A stretch of 64,000 nucleotides of DNA from Breviolum minutum Mf 1.05b.01 (Eukaryota > Sar > Dinophyceae > Suessiales > Symbiodiniaceae), in contig DF239630.1 of NCBI GenBank assembly GCA_000507305.1, forward strand, positions 113,731 through 177,730. The letters are read 5' to 3'. A program made the position numbers and the translations under genes. Under the pieces are notes generated by a model that did not search any database, was not told where the DNA came from, and was given only the letters and a program-made list of their open reading frames with translations. Shown in pieces: positions 59,233 to 64,000 of the stretch. Every line of letters begins with the position of its first letter. The first letter of the stretch is position 1.

Positions 59233-60324
59233 TATAGCAGTGAGGCACCTCATCCCGTTGGACCCCACCATTGTCAGCTCTCCTCCCATCATGTCCAAAG
59301 ATTGGTCCAATTCATGGAACTCGCAAAAGTGGAATTGGCATGATCATCAGTGGAATCATAGACAGATCTGAGGAGCCGGAATTGGTTCTCACATTAGCCC
59401 ATTCCTGTCCAATTTGGGATTTACCGCTGTAGAATGTTAATTACACAGCACCTCCGTTTTTTTATTTTTCCGAGAAATCCAGGCACCCAACAAAATTTCC
59501 CATTGTACAGGCGTCTTGGGTATTGCCATATTTTTCAAGCAGTCAAAATATTTTTTGGCAGCAGACCCGAACAGCCGGAATTGGCTTTCACATTAGTCCA
59601 TCCACTCCAATTTAGCAGTTACCATTGTAGAACGTTCATGGACCCAAGTCTTCAAAGAAGTACTTGACCCTCCAACTTTTCAGTTTTTGCCATCCGATAC
59701 GTTGACAATCGGTATATTTTCTTTCCCAAGGAGAAGGTTCAAGAGCCCTCCATACAAGTCTCGTTTTGCGAAGACTCTTATCAACATCCAGTGAAACTGG
59801 AGGAAGTCACCACGAATGAACTGTTGGGTTTTTTTGTTGATTTCAACATTCGAACGGTGACCTATAAACTCCCACAACCTAGACCACCTGGTTTTCCTCC
59901 ACCGGCTGGACAAAGTCCACCAGGAGTGTCCAACACAGCATTTCCGTTTTCGAATTTTTCAAGATATCCAGGCACCCAAAAGATTGCTTTTCCCCATTGT
60001 ACAGGCGTCTTTGTTTCGCCATATTTTTCAAGCTTTTATGACTTTTATCAACATCCAGTGGAACTGGAGCAAGTCACCAGCAATGAACTGTTGGGTTTTC
60101 TTGTTGACCAAAACATTCAAACGGTGACCTATAAACTCCGACAGCCTCAACCACCTTGGTTTTCCTCCACCGGTTGGACAAAGTCCACCAGGAGTGTCCA
60201 ACACAGCACGTCCGTTTTCGAATTTTTCAAGAAATCCAGGCACCCAACAGATTTTCCCATTGTACAGGCGTCTTTGCTTTGTCATATTTTTCAAACAGTC
60301 AATGTTGTTGTTTTTTTTCTCTGG

Positions 60325-60325
60325 N
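60325..60325. other. Single N inside the RT array
   Basis: An N between ctctgg and ggagtgtccaac, where one repeat unit is cut short. Probably an assembly join, so copy number here is unreliable. Confidence 0.8.
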
Positions 60326-63300
60326 GGAGTGTCCAACACAGCACGTCCGTTTTCGAATTTTCAAGAAATCCAGGCACCCAACAGATTTTTTGCCCATTGT
60401 ACAGGCGTCTTTGTTTTGCCACATTTTCAAGCAGTCAACTGGAACAGGTCACCAGCAATGAACTGTTGGGTTTTCTTGTTGACCAAAACATTCAAACGGT
60501 GACCTATAAACTCCGACAGCCTCAACCACCTTGGTTTTCCTCCACCGGTTGGACAAAGTCCACCAGGAGTGTCCAACACAGCACGTCCGTTTTCGAATTT
60601 TTCAAGAAATCCAGGCACCCAACAGATTTTTTGCCCATTGTACAGGCGTCTTTGTTTTGCCACATTTTCAAGCAGTCAACTGGAACAGGTCACCAGCAAT
60701 GAACTGTTGGGTTTTCTTGTTGACCAAAACATTCAAACGGTGACCTATAAACTCCGACAGCCTCAACCACCTTGGTTTTCCTCCACCGGTTGGACAAAGT
60801 CCACCATGAGTGTCCAACACAGCACTTCCGTTTTTGATTTTACAAGAACCCAAGCACCCACAGATTTTCCCATTGTACAGGCGTCTTTGCTTTGTCATAT
60901 TTTTCAAACAGTCAATGTTGTTGTTTTTTTCTTCTGGGCAGCAGATTGAAGGAGCCGGAATTGGCTCTCACATTAGTCCATCCCTCTCCAATTTAAGCAG
61001 TTACCATTGTAGAACGTTCATGGACCCAAGTCTTCCAAGAAGTACTTGACCCTCCATTTTTTCCGTTTTTTGGCTATCCGATACGTGGACAATCGGTATG
61101 TTTTATTTCCCGAGGAGAAGGTTCAAGAACCCTCCATATACAAGTCTCATTTTGAGATGACTTTTATCAACATCCAGTGCAACTGGAGCAAGTCACCAGC
61201 AATGAACTGTCGGGTTTTTTGTTCATTCTAACATTCGAACGGTGACCTATAAACTCCCGCAGCCTAGACCGCCTAGTTTTCCTCCACCGGTTGGATGAAG
61301 TCCACCAAGAGTGTCCAACACAGCACTTCCGTTTTCAGTTTTTCCGAGAAATCCAGGTAAGTCACCAGCAATGAACGGTTGGGTTTTCTTGTTGATTTTA
61401 ACGTTCGAACAGTGACCCATAAACTCCCACAGCCTAGACCACTTGGTTTCCCTCCACCGGTTGGACGAAGTCACCAGGAGTGTCCAACACAGCACTTCCG
61501 TTTTCAATGGCACCCAACAGAACTTCCTCGTTGTACAGGCGCCTTTGTTTTTATATTTTTTCCAGTGGTCAATGTTATCTGAATGAACTGTTGGGTTTTC
61601 TTGTTGACGAATAAACTCCCACAACCTAGACCACCTGGTTTTCCTCCACCGGCTGGACAAAGTCCACCAGGAGTGTCCAACACAGCACTTCCGTTTTCGA
61701 ATTTTGCAAGATATCCAGGCGCCCAACAGATTGTTTTTTCCCCATTGTACAGGCGTCTTTGTTTTGCCATATTTTTCAAGCAGTTATGACTTTTATCAAC
61801 ATCCAGTGCAACTGGAGCAAGTCACCAGCAATGAACTGTTGGGTTTTCCTGTTGATGTTAACATTCGAACGGTGACTTCTAAACTCCCACAGCCTAGACC
61901 ACCTGGTTTCCCTCCACCGGTTGGACAAAGTCCACCAGGAGTGTCCAACACAGCACGTCCGTTTTCGATTTTTCCGAGAAATCCAGACACCCAACAGAAT
62001 TTCCCCGTTGTACAGAATTTTGTTTTACCACATTTTTCAAGCAGTCAATGTTTGTTGGCAACAGATTGGAGGAGCCAGAATTGGCTCTCACATTAGCCCA
62101 TCCCTCTCCAATTTTGCAGTTACCTTTGTAGAACGTTCATGGACCCAAGTCTTCAAAGAAGTACTTGACCCTCCAACTTTTCCGTTTTGCGCCATCCGAT
62201 TTTCTTTCCTGAGGAGAAGGTTCAAGAGCCTTCCATACAAGTCTCATTTTGAGATGACTTTTATCAACTTCCAGTGAAACTGGAGGAAGTCACCACGAAT
62301 GAAGTGTTGGTTTTTCTTGTTGATTTTAACATTTCGAACGGTGACCTATAAACTCCCACAGCCTAGACCACTTGGTTTCCCTCCACCGGTTGGACGAAGT
62401 CCACCAGGAGTGTCCAACATAGCACTTCCGTTGTCGAATTTTCCAGGAAATCCAGGCACCCAACAGAATTTCCCCATTGTACAGGCATCTTTGTTTTGCC
62501 ACTTTTTCCGGTTTTCAACTGTAGGGTTTTCTTGTTGACCTAAAAACTCCCACAGCCTAGACCACCTGTTTCTCCTCCACCGGTTGGACGAAGTCCACCA
62601 GGTGTGTCCGACACAGCACTTCAGTTTTCGAATTTCCCAGGAAATCCAGGCTACCAACAGATTTTTCCCATTGTCCAGGCGTCCTTGTTTTGCCACTTTT
62701 TTCAAGTAGTCAATTTTATTTGGCAGCAGACCCGAGGAGCCGGAATCAGCTCTCACATTAGTTCATCCCTATCCAATTTAGCATTTACCATTGTAGACCG
62801 TTCATGGGCCCAAGTCTTCAAAGAAGTACTTGACCTTCCAACTTTTCCGTTTTCTGCCATCCGATACGTTGACAATCGGTATATTTTCTTTCCCGAGGAG
62901 AAGGTTCAAGAGCCCTCCATACAAGTCATTTTTGAAGACATTTATCAACTACCCGTGGAACTGGAGGAAGTCACCACGAATGAACTGTTGGTTTTTCTTG
63001 TTGATTTTCACATTCGAACAATGACCTATAAACTCCCACGGCCTAGACCACCTGTCTTTCCTCCACCGGTTGGACGAAGTCCACCAGGAGTGTCCAACAC
63101 AGCACTTCCGAGTTTTCGATTTTTCTACCGACCCCAGGCACTCAACAGTTTTTTTCCCCATTGCACAGGCATTTTTCTTCTTTTTTTTTTTTTGCCACAT
63201 TTGTCCAGTAGTTAATGTTATCTGAATGAAGTGTAGGGTTTTCTTGTTGACCAATCAACTCCCACAACCTAGACCACCTGGTTTTCCTCCACCGGCTGGA

Positions 63301-63540
63301 CGAAGTCCACCAGGAGTGTCCAACACAGCACTTCCGTTTTAGAATTTTTTAAGAAATCCAGGCACCCAACAGGTTTTTTCCCCATTGTACAGGCGTCTTT
63401 GTTTTGCCACATTTGTCCAGTAGTTAGTGTTATCTGAATGAACTGTAGGGTTTTCTTCTTGACCTGTAAATTCCCACAACCTAGACCATCAGGTTTTCCT
63501 CCACCGGTTGGACGAAGTCCACCAGGAGTGTCCAACACAG

Positions 63541-63632
63541 CCACCACCACCATCACCACCACCAACAGCATTATCATCATCATCATCATCTTCATCATCA
63601 TCATCATTATTATTATTACCACCACCACTCTG
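63541..63632 (+). repeat. (CAC)n/(ATC)n/(ATT)n compound microsatellite
   Basis: Trinucleotide run that replaces the middle of one array unit just after cgaagtccaccaggagtg. Confidence 0.95.
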
Positions 63633-64000
63633 AGAAATCTAGGCGCCCAACGGATTTTCCCCATTATCCAGGCGTTGTTTTGCCACATTTTCATTCAGTC
63701 ACTATTATTTGGCAGCAGATTTGAGAAATTGCTCTCACATTTGTCCATCCCTCTCCAATTTAGCATTTACCATTGTAGAACGTTCATGGACCCAAGTCCT
63801 CAAAGAAATACTTGACCCTCCAACTTTTCCGTTTTTTGCCATCCGATACGTTGACAATCGGTATCTTTTCTGTCCAAGAGCCCTCCATACAAGTCTCATT
63901 TTTGAAGACATCCAGTGAAACTGGAGGAAGTCACCACGAATGATTTGTTGGGTTTTCTTGTTGATTTTAACATTTCGAACGGTGACCTATAAACTCCCAC

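Larger units (their letters stand above)
58640..64000 (+). repeat. Satellite-like array of reverse-transcriptase fragments (YVDN type)
   Basis: About 16 copies of ggttggacgaagtccacc occur at irregular 150 to 500-bp steps (about 980 bp at one place). Short units read PVELEEVTTNELLGFLVD then RTVTYKLPQPRPPGFPPP and GVSNTALPFSNF; long units add SWTQVFKEVLDPPTFPF and RYVDNRY. YVDN and the following PVELE...LLGF match the RT palm/thumb of a retroelement class seen in dinoflagellates (Penelope-like or related). Some frames stay open over several copies (59791..60702). The array continues past the window. Confidence 0.8.

Noticed and set aside
1-64000. tRNA, rRNA, CRISPR, operons or phage modules
   Set aside because: No cloverleaf, rRNA core, regularly spaced repeat-spacer array or bacterial gene arrangement was seen on either strand.

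Overview
The window reads as nuclear DNA of a protist, most likely a dinoflagellate or close relative. There are no bacterial operons, ribosome binding sites, tRNA, rRNA or CRISPR. Coding sequence is cut into short exons, nearly all on the + strand. Introns start with GT, GC or GA and end in AG, and exons often begin with G after AG. GC and GA donors, CCHC-tailed LINE remnants and intron-borne MITE-like elements together fit dinoflagellates. No taxonomic search was possible.

The firmest gene is a single-domain voltage-gated cation channel spread over about 30 kb (exons from 24,057 to 54,119). I rebuilt it exon by exon from the family pattern: S1 at 24.4 kb, a possible S2 at 26.8, S3 at 28.95 and 30.8, an S4 split between 32.04 and 33.44, S5 at 33.8, the pore at 36.3 to 38.4, S6 split between 41.6 and 44.3, the post-S6 helix at 46.2, an EF-hand pair at 47.3, 49.4 and 52.1, and the tail at 52.9 and 54.1.

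From about 0.7 to 23.9 kb lies a long series of phase-compatible, protein-like exons whose product I do not recognise. They include a probable membrane helix near 6.5 kb and Ser/Glu-rich stretches. They may be the N-terminal part of the channel gene or one or more separate upstream genes. With three donor types allowed, phase agreement is only weak proof, so this part is a proposal. A further unknown gene begins near 55.3 kb.

Most of the rest is mobile DNA. More than 15 families of short (about 80 to 250 bp) inverted-repeat elements occur in well over 80 copies, some nested. Several form whole introns whose splice sites sit at the element edges: introners. Larger elements are 3' ends of LINEs (16.4, 34.0 to 35.3 as a tandem duplication, 45.1 kb), a decayed block at 42.3 to 43.9 kb, and from 58.6 kb to the window end a satellite-like array built from fragments of a reverse transcriptase with a YVDN motif. 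A 477-base N gap (20,560 to 21,036) and two single Ns mark assembly joins.
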